Positions 23,336 to 34,800 of a DNA stretch of 64,000 nucleotides are shown piece after piece. The notes beneath the pieces were generated by a model. That model was not told the DNA's origin. It worked only from the letters and a program-made list of their open reading frames with translations, and ran no database searches. This DNA comes from Conus ventricosus (Eukaryota > Mollusca > Gastropoda > Neogastropoda > Conidae): positions 36,556,009-36,620,008 of the forward strand of contig CM031601.1 in assembly GCA_018398815.1 (NCBI GenBank). The letters run 5' to 3'. Every line of letters begins with the position of its first letter. Position 1 is the first letter of the stretch. Made by a program: the position numbers and the translations under genes.

Positions 23336-23625
23336 ATTTTGCAGGCTTATTGAAGTGAACTGCCACGACAGTAACATTTTGCAGGCTTATTGAAGTGAAC
23401 TGCTGTGACATTGATGTTTTGCAGGCTTATTGAAGTAAACTGCCATGATGATAGTGTTTTTTACAGGATTATTGAATTGAACTGCCATGACAATAATGTT
23501 CTGCAGGCTTGTTGAAGTGAAATGAGATGACGATAATGCTTTGCAGCATATTAAATTGAATTGTTGTGATGAACACATTTTGCAGGCTTATTGAAATGAA
23601 TTGCCATGAGGATTGTGTTTTGCAG
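23333..23625 (+). repeat. 40-bp tandem repeat of splice-acceptor-like units
   Basis: Eight units with period 39-42 bp each contain a T-rich run, an AG (mostly gcag) and usually gcttattgaagt. The AGs end at 23344, 23384, 23424, 23466, 23506, 23546, 23585 and 23625. The last unit runs into the candidate coding exon. The first unit abuts a LINE tail. Confidence 0.8.
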
Positions 23626-23805
23626 GCTTGTTGAAGTCTCCACCCAAGGTGGAGTGTAGTCTGGCAGAGGGGGGGAACCAGTCCATGGCCGTCATGCCGC
23701 AGCACTCACTCAGCACTCCTCAGCATGTGATGAACACCCCCCTCACCGTGTGGGCAGTCCACCACAGCGCTCACCACTCAAGTCAGGGGCTGAGACCCAG
23801 TGGCT
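23626..23805 (+). CDS. Candidate host exon (Ser/Pro-rich), uncertain end
   Basis: Preceded by gtgttttgcag, an acceptor-like site. The open frame reads LLKSPPKVECSLAEGG, then SLSTPQHVMNTPLTVWAVHHSAHHSS and stops at TAG (23803-23805). It is more GC-rich than its surroundings and not repeated elsewhere in the window. It could be a terminal exon, or end earlier at a donor such as cat|gtgatg. The KSPP-type motif resembles the SPxKK motifs of the exon at 62319, hinting at one gene across 39 kb; that link is conjecture. Confidence 0.35.
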
Positions 23806-24077
23806 AGGAGGAGAGGTATGACAGAACTGCATTGTGTACTGGGAAGGAGGATAAAAGAGAATGGCTTGGTAGTCTTGAAGAAGAGATGAGAGAATGAAGT
23901 GTGCTTTAGGTGACCCATCCCCATGATAATGTTTTAGTAGAATACTGTCAGAAAGAAAAGTAATATACATTGATGTGGTTTTGGAATAGCCTGTGATAAT
24001 TTGATCATTCTGAAAAAAATGTTCATCTTGAGAATGTATACATGTGTTCTTTTGAAATACCAATTGGAATTAGACCC

Positions 24078-24333
24078 ACAGACTGAAACTAGAAGCTTGT
24101 GCCCAAGTGTTCAGCGCAGGCTCCAGCTTTGTGTGGATAAAAGACATCTGTGGGCGGAAGAAAATGGCTTTACTTTTTGTGCTACTAAGACCCAGTGCAT
24201 TCACTTTCATAATTGTCAGCAGTTCTTTGCTGATCCTGAAATCCAAGGAGAGAAATCTCCCATTCCAGCTGTAAAGGAGGCCAAATTTCTAGGAGTTATT
24301 TTCGACCAAAAGTTCAACTTTCCTAGTCACATT
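24078..24333 (+). mobile_element. LINE reverse transcriptase fragment
   Basis: Encodes QRRLQLCVDKRHLWAEENGF, then FADPEI, KEAKFLGVIFDQKFNFPSHI, equal to the stretch after the FVDD motif in ORF2 (57990-58200). It ends at a TTAA into which piggyBac-type terminal DNA is inserted. Confidence 0.8.
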
Positions 24334-24337
24334 AACC

Positions 24338-24715
24338 CCTTCACTGCCACAGTATAATAGCACATTTGAATAACTGTATGCCAAGGTAAAAGTTTGCTTT
24401 TTGGGGTAGGTTCAATAAAATGGTTACTGCTCACTTATTTCTTGACAGATCTCTCTGATTTTTGGCATGTTTTGTTGTTATACATTTGTCTACAATATTC
24501 TGTCAAAATAACTTGATTATGTTGATAATTAGTGTAGCAGAAATTGACATCATTATAAAAATTTTACTAAAAAGAACAGTTTTGAGTATACACAAACACA
24601 CTGCGCCAAATTAAATCAGTCTAAACACTGAAAAGTGGTCTTACTATTTATTTATTCAACATAAGCACTAACACATGACAGTGTTATAAATTCTAAGGAA
24701 TGTTGTAGTATACTT
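24338..24715 (+). mobile_element. piggyBac-type 3' terminal segment
   Basis: Begins ccccttcactgccac directly after TTAA (24334-24337), and its first 250 bp match 5703-5950 closely. The other end is missing; LINE sequence starts near 24720. Confidence 0.7.
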
Positions 24716-24828
24716 CTTTCAAAATCCTGGTGCCCTGATATACTTATATCCGTATGAAATGGGCATCCCCCTTGTTGGGACTCGATGGCGAGTGGGAATC
24801 GAGAGAAATGAATATAAACTAACTCAAC

Positions 24829-26714
24829 ATGGCTCCAAATCATAAACGACACAAGCAAGATTTGAATACGGACTGTGATTCAGATCATGAGGTAAGAAAT
24901 GTTTCAGGCTTCTGGCCTAACTGGCTGATAGTTGAAGGAGTAGATGAGGACAGACCTCTGTCAGGCTCAAGTCCTTTTGCAATTGCAAAGGGAATCAATG
25001 GACTCGGTGGAAAACAGAAAAGTGGGAAGAAACTCAGGAATGGATTGCTTCTAGTGGAGTGCTCCTCCAAGCTTCACTCGGAAAGGTTGCTGAAATCCAC
25101 TTTTTTGGTTGACAGACCGATCAAAGTATCTCCACACAAGACACTCAACTCATGCAAGGGAGTAATCAGATGCATATATCTAAGAGGAGTATTGGAGGCA
25201 GAGATCAAGGCAGAACGTGCATCGCAAGAGTGAGCAACGTCTATTGAGTCCTTGTGCGCAAGGGCCATGACAGGATCCCAACTGACACCCTCTTCTTGAC
25301 CTTTTGCTCCACATCTCTTCCAGAGTTGATCAAGGTGGGCTACTTGAGAGTTTCAGTGTTGCTATACATCCCCAGAGCTTACTCTAGACCACGGGATTGG
25401 TACAATCCCCCCCAAATCTCTTCCTTCCCGCAATTATCGAGTCTTAACGCGGGCAGACTCCCGCACAGTTGCAGGTCTGCCCCCTGTTCACTGATCGTTG
25501 CGGGCGCTCGTTTGTCGTCTGCATGAAAAACTGAAACTAGAACTGAGCAGGAGCGAACGATTTCTTGATATTTCATTGGCTGTTAGTGTAAAGCAACCAA
25601 TCGGTGGCGTTCATCTCCTCCTTCTCGATCACCGACGAGAAGTTGCGAGAGTTTAAGATGCCGTATTGGATATTTTCCAAAATGAAGCGTGCACCCACCC
25701 TATTTGACTTCGACTTTCATGGAAAAAAAGTGAAAAAAAAAAGATTCTGTGCCATGCGAGGGTGGAGAAGATCATGAAGAAACTGCGACTACATCCAAAA
25801 GCTCGGAGAAGCAGCCCGAAAAGGGTGCAAGGGAACACCGGTTTCAAGATGATTGGCTGAAGAAGTGGCCCGGGGGGGGGGGGGGGGGGGAGTGCCCCCT
25901 TTTTCTGATATGAGGGGGGGGGGGGAGGGACTGCACCCCTTTTTGAAAAGTCCTAGATTAAGCTCTGCATCCCTTCCCCTCTGCGCTGTTTCAAGTGCCA
26001 GAGGTTTGGCCATGTGAGGGATCGGTGCACAGAACAAGAGATGTGTGGTACCTGCTGCCAGCCAGTCCACCAGGGTGTGTGTAACACAGTCCACTACTCT
26101 GTGCCAACTGTGGAGGCAACCACCCATCATCTTCCAGGACCTGCCCTAAATGGATAAAACAGAAAGAGATTCAGATGGTCAGGACAGAACAAAGAATCCC
26201 GTTCTTCGAGGCAAAAAAGATTGTCATGAACAGCCAACCAACTGCTGGAGTTTCGTTTGCAGCTGTAGTAAAGAAACCTTCAGTGGTTAGCATTGGCGTG
26301 CAGACGGTTGTGTCATCACTTTCAGCAGAGAGACAATTGGAAACAAGGTCGGTAGCCTCAGGCGGAAACTCTGTATGTGATGAACCCCAAGGTTCTCGGC
26401 AGTCTTCACCAGAACATGCAGCATCTTCAGAATCCACTCCTGCCCCCAGGCCATCAGGGGGCAAAAGACCTACAGGCCCTACAGGGTGTCAAAAACTGGA
26501 GATAATTGATGTTCCAGACAAGGCCACCCACTCAAAATCCTCCGAAGGACACTCTGCAGCTGTCAGCAAGGGAGCTGGCGGTTCTGGAGGAAAGGCAAAA
26601 TCACCATCTAAAAAGAAAAGGTCAAATATTTTATCAGATCAAGAGAAAAAAGCAGAAAAAAACACCAACAGATTTGTAGTTCTCTGGGATCTAGAAGATG
26701 TCAAGATGGAATGA
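24829..26714 (+). pseudogene. LINE ORF1 (zinc-knuckle protein) with a MITE inside
   Basis: The first 134 codons (MAPNHKRHKQDLN ... ) are open and correspond to the N-terminal part of ORF1. The frame breaks near 25230 and is split by the MITE at 25373-25967. It resumes with CFKCQRFGHVRDRC-type, CGTCCQPVHQGVC and CANCGG.HHPSSSRTC knuckles at about 25990-26150. The C-terminal 179 codons (26175-26714) are open, low-complexity Ser/Lys/Pro. CCHC modules bind nucleic acid and ORF1 packages the LINE RNA. This copy is better preserved than the one at 9825. Confidence 0.75.
25373..25967. mobile_element. 595-bp MITE with 15-bp TIRs and 6-bp TSD
   Basis: The left end cagagcttactctag (25373-25387) and right end ctagattaagctctg (25953-25967) are inverted repeats with one mismatch. 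Direct repeats catccc flank both sides (25367-25372, 25968-25973). Removing it restores alignment of the LINE ORF1 with the 55195 region. CAG-type ends recall hAT elements, but an 8-bp duplication is not seen. Two poly-G runs lie inside. Confidence 0.75.
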
Positions 26715-26773
26715 GAAGAACATGATGATGAAGAGATACAAGATTTATTTACCTTCACCATATCTCCTTTATG

Positions 26774-27607
26774 ATGGACACAACCATCTTCCATTGGAAT
26801 ATCCGAGATCTGCATTCCAATTTTGAGGAGCTTCAACTTCTTTGCCGAGATTTAAAGCTAGCTGCAGTAGCTCTTCAGGAAATGCAGATGCACAAAGAAA
26901 AGTTCTTCTCTCTTTCAGGTTTTTGTACTTTCTAAACACCCAACCTACAGCTCATGGAGTTTCGGGTGGGGTCTCGTTACTCATCCACAAAGCTGTTATT
27001 CAGCCCTGTCAACCTTAAATCTTCTCTTCAAGCTTTAGCTGCCAGAATATCTCTACATAAAACAATGACAGTTTGTTCCCTGTATATACCTCCATCATCA
27101 TCTGTCAGTCGACAAGAGCTGGTTAGCCTCATGGAAGAACTCCCACGACCTTTCTTCCCACGACCTTTCTTGCTTCTAGGGGACCTGAACGGCCACTCTC
27201 CTCTTTGGGGCAGTGTAGACTCCTCTCCCCGAGGTCTTCATCTGGAGGATGTCTCTGAGCTTGACCTGTGTTGTCTGAATGATGGCTCTCCAACATATCT
27301 GCATTCTTCAAATGGCACTCTTTCTTGCATTGATTTGTCAGTATTCGATCCCTTACTGATCTTGGACTTTGATTGGAGTGTTCACGATGATCTACATGGA
27401 AGTGACCAATTTCCAATAGTCTTGAGACATAAAACGTCAGAACATATCATTTTACCAGAACATCTTTTACTTAGGAAAGCCAGCTGGGATCTTTTTGCTA
27501 TGAACATAAAAAAAGAATTAGTGGAAGATAACGTCCTTCAAAGTCTTGACCCTGCTGAAACCTTGACCAACATCATCATCAGCTGTGCCAAGAACATCAT
27601 TCCGGCT
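26774..27607 (+). pseudogene. LINE ORF2, endonuclease part only
   Basis: Starts MDTTIFHWNIRDLHSNFEEL, the first strand of the AP-endonuclease; one frame break lies near 26935. From 26954 it is open with LLLGDLNGHSPLWGS and VHDDLHGSDQFPIV, matching the DxNxH and SDH/Q catalytic motifs; the final H of SDH is Q here, which would impair nicking. It is cut off at 27607 before the reverse transcriptase. Confidence 0.8.
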
Positions 27608-27698
27608 AGAGAACAGGAAAATGCAGCTTCTAACTCACTTTCGCCCTCAACCAGTTTTCGGGCGAAAGTGACCTAGAAGCTGCATTTTCCTGTTCTCT
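27608..27698. repeat. Near-perfect 39-bp-arm hairpin at the LINE/Polinton junction
   Basis: The arm agagaacaggaaaatgcagc...tttcgccc (27608-27646) is mirrored by gggcgaaagtg...cctgttctct (27660-27698). There are two mismatches and a 13-bp loop. The left arm starts exactly where LINE homology stops. It begins AG and ends CT, the termini typical of Polintons. No copy was found at the right side of the element. Confidence 0.85.
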
Positions 27699-27736
27699 GA
27701 CAAGTAAGACTTCAATAACCAAAAAATAACGATTAT

Positions 27737-28348
27737 CTACAAACAAACATACTGTGTAGGATTATCCGTTTTTAATACTAATTTACTGAACTTTTCAGAT
27801 TTTAGTTTTTGCTTAATCCTATGTTTTTCCTGATCATTCTCAATAACATCATTTTCACGCAAACATTCATCAAATGCATCTTTGTCTTTCATGTGAAATA
27901 AAACTACAGTCTTTAGCTGTTCTCTAAAGTCTTTTAAAACTGAGTTATATTTTTGGCATAAAATCCACACACTTATCCCAGCATGTCTTCCACTGAAAGC
28001 TAGTTTCGACAAAGTGTTTCTCTTTTTAACTATGTCTCTTTCTGCTGAACAGTCATCTATAATAAATAGTGTCTGCGTTCCTTCAAACAATATAAAAAAG
28101 CGTTCTAGACACTCACTCAGTTTATTGCTAGGATTAACTAAAAATATGTTATCATCAGTCCATATAAACCTTCTATTATGATATGCTTTGTTCCATTTAA
28201 GTGTTGGGCAGAAAATCACAATATGATCAAAATTATAACGATAAACTGTTTGTAACAGGTCGAGGATAAATATTGTTTTTCCACAACCAGTTTGTCCACA
28301 AATTAATGAACAATGAGGGGTTTTTGTCATAAAGTTTAACTGCTCCAT
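27737..28348 (-). CDS. A32-like genome-packaging ATPase (FtsK/HerA superfamily)
   Basis: An intact 203-residue frame. Walker A is GQTGCGKT at residues 18-25, and Walker B is TLFIIDDC around residues 93-100 with the acidic pair at 98-99. An arginine-containing segment (RHAGISVWILCQKYN) follows, as expected for sensor and finger motifs. In Polintons and related viruses this ATPase translocates DNA into preformed capsids. Its stop lies within 40 bp of the hairpin, so it is the outermost gene on the left. The usual family length is about 200-250 residues, so it looks complete. The next gene upstream is on the same strand with a 16-bp gap. Confidence 0.85.
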   Translation of the reverse strand: MEQLNFMTKTPHCSLICGQTGCGKTIFILDLLQTVYRYNFDHIVIFCPTLKWNKAYHNRRFIWTDDNIFLVNPSNKLSECLERFFILFEGTQTLFIIDDCSAERDIVKKRNTLSKLAFSGRHAGISVWILCQKYNSVLKDFREQLKTVVLFHMKDKDAFDECLRENDVIENDQEKHRIKQKLKSEKFSKLVLKTDNPTQYVCL

Positions 28349-28364
28349 AGTTTTATAATAGAAT

Positions 28365-28784
28365 TTAATCTAATCCAGTTATTGTTTTTATCATGCTCTC
28401 TGTCAAAACTTGTTCAGTATAATAAAATCCTATAAGGTCTAAATGTGCAAGATTAATCCAATTTAGTTCTGTAAGATTATTTCTATTTAGACTAATATTG
28501 ATTTTGTTGCTTGTTGTTATGACCTTAATATCCTCACCATTGTAAAGAATGACGACGGTAACTTTAAGTTTTTCAACGTCTAAGTTTTGCCAGCTAATTA
28601 GAATTCCTTTTAGAAGGACGTCACTAACGCCCACAACCCCATCCCTCTTTACATCTTTTAAGACAGAAATTTCAAAATCATTGTGAACGTGTCTCCAAAT
28701 TTCATTTGTGGAATGAAATTGTAATTTTGTAGAAGCACTTTTAAAACCGTTTCTCTTCGTGGAGGATGTACTGTTTATTCCCAT
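28365..28784 (-). CDS. Polinton-borne hypothetical protein
   Basis: A 139-residue open frame starting MGINSTSSTKRNGF, with alternating beta-rich segments (VKVTVVILYNG-like, KINISLNRNNL) and no membrane span. Its position next to the packaging ATPase and its beta-rich composition would fit a virion or capsid-associated protein. I do not recognise the family, and this is inference from context only. Confidence 0.5.
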   Translation of the reverse strand: MGINSTSSTKRNGFKSASTKLQFHSTNEIWRHVHNDFEISVLKDVKRDGVVGVSDVLLKGILISWQNLDVEKLKVTVVILYNGEDIKVITTSNKINISLNRNNLTELNWINLAHLDLIGFYYTEQVLTESMIKTITGLD

Positions 28785-29301
28785 ACGGCTTTATTTCAAT
28801 TTCTCTTTTCGACTATTGTCATCTGGCATAAGACTTACTGTAAAGGACCTGAGTTGAATGCTTTTCTGAAATTTTTTTGATGGTTAAAAATGTAAATGGG
28901 TTATGAATTCAAATTTTATTTCCATTTAAATATGGTTCCAAGTGCCATTTGAGGTTTAGGTTTTCGAACTATTTTTATTCATACTGGCCAACATTATTTG
29001 TTTTCTAGATTGCGCAGTTGTTCTAGTTTGGGAAACTTTTTGTTTGTCGCAACCTCTTTGCGTTTTATTCACCATCTTTAGTGTACTCAAAACCATACAA
29101 AGTGCCTATCTCCCCGTTCTGTTCAAAGTCCGCAACGTCTGAAAGGTCCTTTTAATTCTAAAGTTTTTACACCTCACAGCGCTAATGTAACTCCTGGTTC
29201 TTCTGGCCCACGTGACATTTTTTAGTACAACTTATTATTTTTTTTCTAAAACAATGTGCAGGTTATCACATTTTACGACTTTCCCCGTTTGTCTTTGATC
29301 T

Positions 29302-29945
29302 TTATATTAAATGATCCAACCTCCCACAAACTAATCTTTTAAACTGTAAATTAGGGAATTGTATAATTTCATAATCGCAATATGCAGCTTTCCCTGATGG
29401 AAGAGCTTTTAAAACAGTTGAGGGCCTTCCATCATATAAGTTTTCATCAGTGCTTAGCTCATCTAATGGACATAGAGTAATGAATGTACTGTAAGATCGA
29501 GCGGTTTTCCCCCTCATAAGTAGTTTTTTTTTGATGTAACAATAAATCTTTGGATTGTTAGTTTGCAAAACCTAACTTTTTTAGCTAGCTTATATCAAAA
29601 GGTAACCTACTGCTTTTTTTTCAGGTTTGAATGTCAACATTGTTTTCAGTTCGCATTGTTAAGTTTGAGAGTAATGTCGAAGTTACTCATTGCTTCTTTT
29701 AGCGAGCCAAAACCGTAATAACCATCAGGTATGATTAACTGGTCAACAAAGTTTCCTCTATCATCAAATTTTTGAATCTTATTATTATTCTTCGATTCAG
29801 TTTATATTAAACCCATACAACTTTGTAGAATTTTTCATGGGCGGACCATTTTGGTTCCGCAATCGTTATCAATAGCATGTTCTAAAGACGGAGAACTGTC
29901 TTGAGTTGTTTTTGTTACAAACATTTTTTAAACAAAAAAAAAATG
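29302..29945 (-). pseudogene. Broken Polinton gene, possibly virion protein
   Basis: From about 29925 the minus strand reads MFVTKTTQDSSPSLEHAIDN. A shifted frame gives FDDRGNFVDQLIIPDGYYGFGSL near 29770-29700, and after further breaks an 88-codon frame runs from 29568 to 29302 (MQTNNPKIYCYIKKK...). A '..IP.G.Y.F.SL' turn is common in small structural proteins of Polinton-like viruses, but this is weak. The three pieces may not belong to one gene. Confidence 0.3.
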
Positions 29946-31569
29946 AGTGCGTTCAAATATATAAAGATGCAAAATATTCTTTTGGGGCCCGCACTACAAT
30001 CTTAAAAATATAGCAAACTGGTACTCTTGACATTGCTGTGACCCAGACTGTCACTTTTTCATAAAAGGTGATACCCATTAAGCAGTTCTTAACCCCCTTT
30101 TAAAAAAAGACTACATCGCAAAAGTTTGGTTAGTCATCCGATGCAGTTTTATCAGAACCAGTTAAACTTTGCTGTGTTTTGTGCATCAACTGGGTGTGGA
30201 GTATCGTATGTGATCATTTAAATCACCCTGATCCTTTGGTGAGGTCAGTGTACAGATTTCATTTTTATTACACCTTCAGACGTATTTTGACTGAAACTGC
30301 GAGCGCCATTACCGAATGACAAAAACGTTTAATCCATTCAGCACAGAATAGCATGAAGGCTTTTGAAAGAATCTGAAACGAATTCAATATTAATGTTAAG
30401 ACAGACTTTAGACAAAAGTCGGTTTAATCATGGCTTAGGCCCCCCTTATTTTTGGGGCGTGCACAGAAAGTATAACTATGACTGGGATCTCCTTACACAT
30501 CTTTCTCTTCAGGCACGACTGTTCACCTCGGGTCCAAAAGCAAGAGCATAAAACAGCATGGACAATTTATCTTAGACACTTCAAAGGGCCTAACTAAAAG
30601 CGGAATAGAACGAATAAACGATCTATTCGTACTTACGTTTGGTGTTTGCTAGGTTCGCAAGCACAGCGAGATCGAGCATAACTGATTCTTTATGGCCTTG
30701 ATGCACAAAAACAATACTTAGCAAATTTAGAGGACGCCATTAATTCTACAGTTGATTTACCTTCAAGTATTAAAAGGTACAAGATGTTTTACAATACGCA
30801 AGATCGAAAGTAGACTTTGCTGTTTTGGGACTGGTTTATACATGCTAACTTCTGACCTCGACTCAGGTAGGAACAATAATAAAAATACATCAATGAAATC
30901 ATTGTGGCAGGCAATGAACAGAAAGGGCGGGAAAACGATATAAATTTGAGCCAGTAATATTACAAACAATAAAAAACACCCAAGAATAAGTCATCCAATC
31001 CCGAGGTTCAAAGCCCAAAGACTGTTGAAGACGTGGACTTTTGTTCGCGATGACCATGAATATGAAAAGACAGCACTTGTTTTTGGATTAAAATGGCCTA
31101 GGATTACTTGGGCTTTATCTTACTAAATAGTAACCCAACTATTAAGAGAACTAATGCCCCTAAGTGCTCGGCCATAAGCCAACTACTTTGCTTGCAGTAG
31201 ACAAAAGCCAGCTAATAAACTCCTAATATACCTGGGAAAGAGTCTATAGCTTTACCAGCTAATTTTTTTAATAAACTCGCAAGATGATCAAGCTGTTTTT
31301 TTACCCATGATTTATCAGACGATGGTGATGGAGGCACTGAACTTTGCCCCCCCCCACCGCCCTAATAGCCATCACCAAAAGTACTTATTGCAAATCCTAA
31401 GGCAGTTTTAACCCCTTGCTAAAGTGACACCTTGCTCTTAAACAGCGTTCGTATTCGTTCTGCTAGCGTTGTGTCTTCATATAAAATTTTTTCGATAGTT
31501 TCTCTTATTCTATTCACTTGAGTTCGTAATAGTCTCGGTTGTAGTCGACTTCTAGTCTTGCTGATCTTT
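29946..31569. other. Degenerate Polinton interior
   Basis: Short plus-strand coding-like pieces (a stretch near 30720-30815 reads LANLEDAINSTVDLPSSIKRYK) are interleaved with stops. No complete gene is readable. Capsid and protease genes are normally encoded in this part of such elements. Confidence 0.4.
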
Positions 31570-31881
31570 CTTTCTCAAGATTTTTTAGTCTTGGGCTATT
31601 CTTTCTTTAATATCACGCCCTACGATGCGGTCGTCGTCTCAGCGAGTTTTTCTTTTTCTCTTTTTATATGCCCATCTAGTTCACCTAGTTTTGCTACATT
31701 TTTTGTTAATTCGCCCTTTTATGGTTGTTAAAGTACGACTAAGGGCTAATAATTCTCTCATAGGTAGCGGTGGTTCGTGTATTGTTTTTAATGCTGTTTC
31801 TTCTGAAAAAGTGGTTCTGCTCTTTCCTTGATTTATTTCGCCTGCTGCTTGAATTAAATCTTCATGTGGCATGTTTTGCAT
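31570..31881 (-). pseudogene. Polinton hypothetical gene fragment
   Basis: The frame from 31881 reads MQNMPHEDLIQAAGEIN, then KTIHEPPLPMRELLALSRTLTTIKGRIN. After one frame change it continues LDGHIKREKEKLAETT and stops. The 'HEPPLP.REL.AL..TL..IKG' block looks like a conserved helical protein of Polintons, recalled without a name. It is charged and helical with no membrane span. Confidence 0.4.
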
Positions 31882-31899
31882 TTGGTTATCTGTTGGGAG

Positions 31900-34800
31900 T
31901 TCTTGTTGTATGTTTTGAAGGGTTGGGAAACTTTCCCCCGTATCAAATTTTTGGGTTCATTTAAAAGCCAAGGGATTCCGCCGCTCGCCTGAGCTTTTTT
32001 TTAATTTTACCATTTTTAAAAAACTTTGTTGGTTTAGTTTTTACGTAAGGGGGAAAACACGTTTTCTTTTTTTTTAAAAATACAAATGGTTACCTTTTTT
32101 AGTTCAAAATTCATCAGGGTATTAGTTTAGGGGTTTTCTAGTTTTTAAACCTTTGGTATTTGATTGACTTTATTTTTCTGTTAATTCCGCCTTTTTTTCC
32201 CCTTAAGTATTTCACCCTCCAATTGTTTCCCCGGCGATGCGTTTTAAAAGGGAAAGCCTTTTTAATCTTTTGTTGGCGTTACAGGATCTTTATCAAAATT
32301 CTTAAACCCCCCAATTCCCCCCAGTTTTTAAAAATTTAAATTTTTTTTTTGGGTTTTAAAAAAATTTGCCCACAAGAAAGGGGGCCGTTTCTTCCCCCCA
32401 AAATAGAAAGCTGAAAGACCCCTTGGTAAAGGGAAAAAAAACGGATTTTAAACTTTTTAAAAAATCCATCTATTTTAAAGCGGTTAAATTCTTTAATGTT
32501 AGTTTCCCGCCCTAGGGGGGAAAGATTTGTTTGGGCCAGGTCTGCGGGCTTACTTTCAAAATAAAACTCGCTTAACAACGCCCCAAAACCCAGAACAGTT
32601 GAAAAAAATTTTGGGGAAAAGGGCAATGGGAAAGAAAATTTCTAAAAAAACTTGGGGGAAAAAAGTTTTTTTCCTTTCCCAAAATTGCGGGACATTTTTT
32701 TAAAACTATTTAAACTTGGTTCCCCCGGAATAAAAGGGGAAGTTTTTGCGTTTAAGGAAGGGCAATGAAAAAGGGACGAAAAAACTTAGAATAGGGCCAA
32801 AAACTCCCCTCAGGTGCAAAACCCGAAAAAAAGGTTTTTTACCCGAAAAGGTTTTGCTTTTGGAAACCCCCTTTTCCCTTTCCCTTTAGTTTTTTTGGAG
32901 TTTTTAAAAAAGCGCATGCCCCATACTTTAAAGGGGCTTTAAAAAGGACAGTTTGGTCATAGAACTAATTTTAAATTTGTTTAAAAAAGTGTTACCCAAA
33001 TAAACCCGACACCGAAAGCAAAGTACAGCTTTTCTGAATCTCTTTTAGAGTTTGATGTTGTTAGAAAATTTAAATTTAAAAAAAGGGGTGTTTGGGCCCC
33101 AAATAGAGTCACAATTTTTAATATATTACGAAAACGTGGGGCTCATTAACAACCCAAAAAGCGGGGCCCGACGTATAGGGTTTTTTAAAAATCTTTAGTG
33201 TGCGGGAAAAATCGTTTTAAAGGTTTTTTATTCCCGTGTGAAAAATGAAGAACCTTTTCGCAAGGAAAGTAAAAATTTTTTTTAACCCCAAAAATAAAAA
33301 AGTGAAATTGTACAATTGGGGTTTGGCCCCAAATCTACCTAGCGGGCTTAAAATTTCATCTTTTGGGAAAAAAAAGGGAAAATTGTTTGGGGGGGGGAGG
33401 GGGTTAGAAGTCCAACAGCAGATTTGGGGGTTAAAGTTTACACCTTCACAGTGTTAGGCTGGGTGATTATTAAACATCAAAAATAGGTTTAGGGAATTAA
33501 ACCTAAGGTCAACAGAGGAAAATTTCGGGTTGCAGGGAAGGGGGGGAGAAAAGGGGTTTTTAAAGACATAAAAAATTCAATTGGGGAAAAAAAAAGAGCC
33601 GAAAAAAAGGGAAAATGTACATTTGTTTTTATTAATTGATGCACAGCTAAATTTTGGGAAAAGAAAAAGTTTTAGCCCAAATAGAATAAAAATTATTTTT
33701 TCATTTTTAAAAAAACATGCCTACTCAGAAATTTTTCCAAAGGGGCCCGAGTCGCCAGAGTGCCAAGAGAAGGGATAGTAGAAAACCCCCGGCATAAAAA
33801 CCCTTTGATTAACCATCATTAAAACAAATTTCAAAAAAAATAGGCAGGACCCTTTTAAAATACGCAAAACCCAAAAGAAGGGGATTTTGCTGCCCTTTAA
33901 AAGCTGTTAACCTTTTTAATATTGGGGCATCGAAATAAAAGGGCCCCATTGCAGGGCGATGTGTTGGGCTTTTGAACGGGCATAGGCGCACCCGCCCGTT
34001 TACCTTTTGGTGGTTTGTCTTTAGCTCTGGGCCCGGGGTTTATTAGCCCGTTTGGGTGCTGGGTAGCAAAAAAAAAAAAATAAAAATCCAAAAAAACCCC
34101 AGGGCCTGGGTTTAAAATAATAACGCTAAACTTTGTTCCCTTTAAATGATTATAAAAAAAAAACACTAGTGACTTAAAAATCAGGGTTTAAGAATTTAAA
34201 AGTTTTCAGGCGATTTTTATGATACAAAAGACAAAAGGGTTTTTTCTTTAAAGAAAGGGAGGACAAGTTTTTTCAAAAAAGGCCCGACCCCCGGGAGTTT
34301 AAAAAAAGGGAAAGCTTAAAAAAAGTAAAAAGAAAAATTAAACTCTGTTCTAAACAGCTCACATTTAAAAACGCCAAAGGGGGTTTTTACTTTTGTTTAT
34401 GAGTCTAAACCCAAAAGCCTCGGATTGTTTTTTTATTTTTGGGTTTAAATAAATATTTTGAGTTAGGGAAAAGAAAAATTTGCATGGTAAAAAATAAAGA
34501 AGGGTTTCCCGCGAAATTTTTTGAAACCCAATTTCAAGAAGAAATTTTTAAAAGCACCCGAATGGGTATTGATTTAGAAGTCATTGATCCCAAAAAAAGT
34601 AAGGCAAGTGTTGGTCATGTTTTTTTAAGTTCCAGGTTTAAACCCAAAAAAATTGACCCGCCCAGTTTTAAAGTAAATGTTAGCTGTTTTAAACGGGCCC
34701 ATGTAAAATTAAAAGAAGAAACCCAGAAGTCTTTGGGTCTCAACTAAAACCAAACAGACTTTTTTTCCCCTTAGGGCCCCAAAACCCGGTTGGGCTGGAA

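Larger units (their letters stand above)
24720..27607 (+). mobile_element. 5' half of an I-type LINE, cut at 27607
   Basis: 5' UTR, ORF1 and the first part of ORF2 of a divergent member of the family. Sequence is collinear with 54641-56770 until ccggct at 27607 and then changes abruptly to a hairpin and the Polinton. A 595-bp MITE interrupts ORF1. Confidence 0.8.

Noticed and set aside
23613..23625. ATG at 23613 as the start of a small gene
   Set aside because: The ATG lies in the splice-acceptor-like repeat and is better explained as intron sequence before the AG.
27608..27698. Left terminal inverted repeat of the Polinton proven by a right-end partner
   Set aside because: The arm sequence or its complement was not found between 40.7 and 41.9 kb, so the element's true ends remain unproven.
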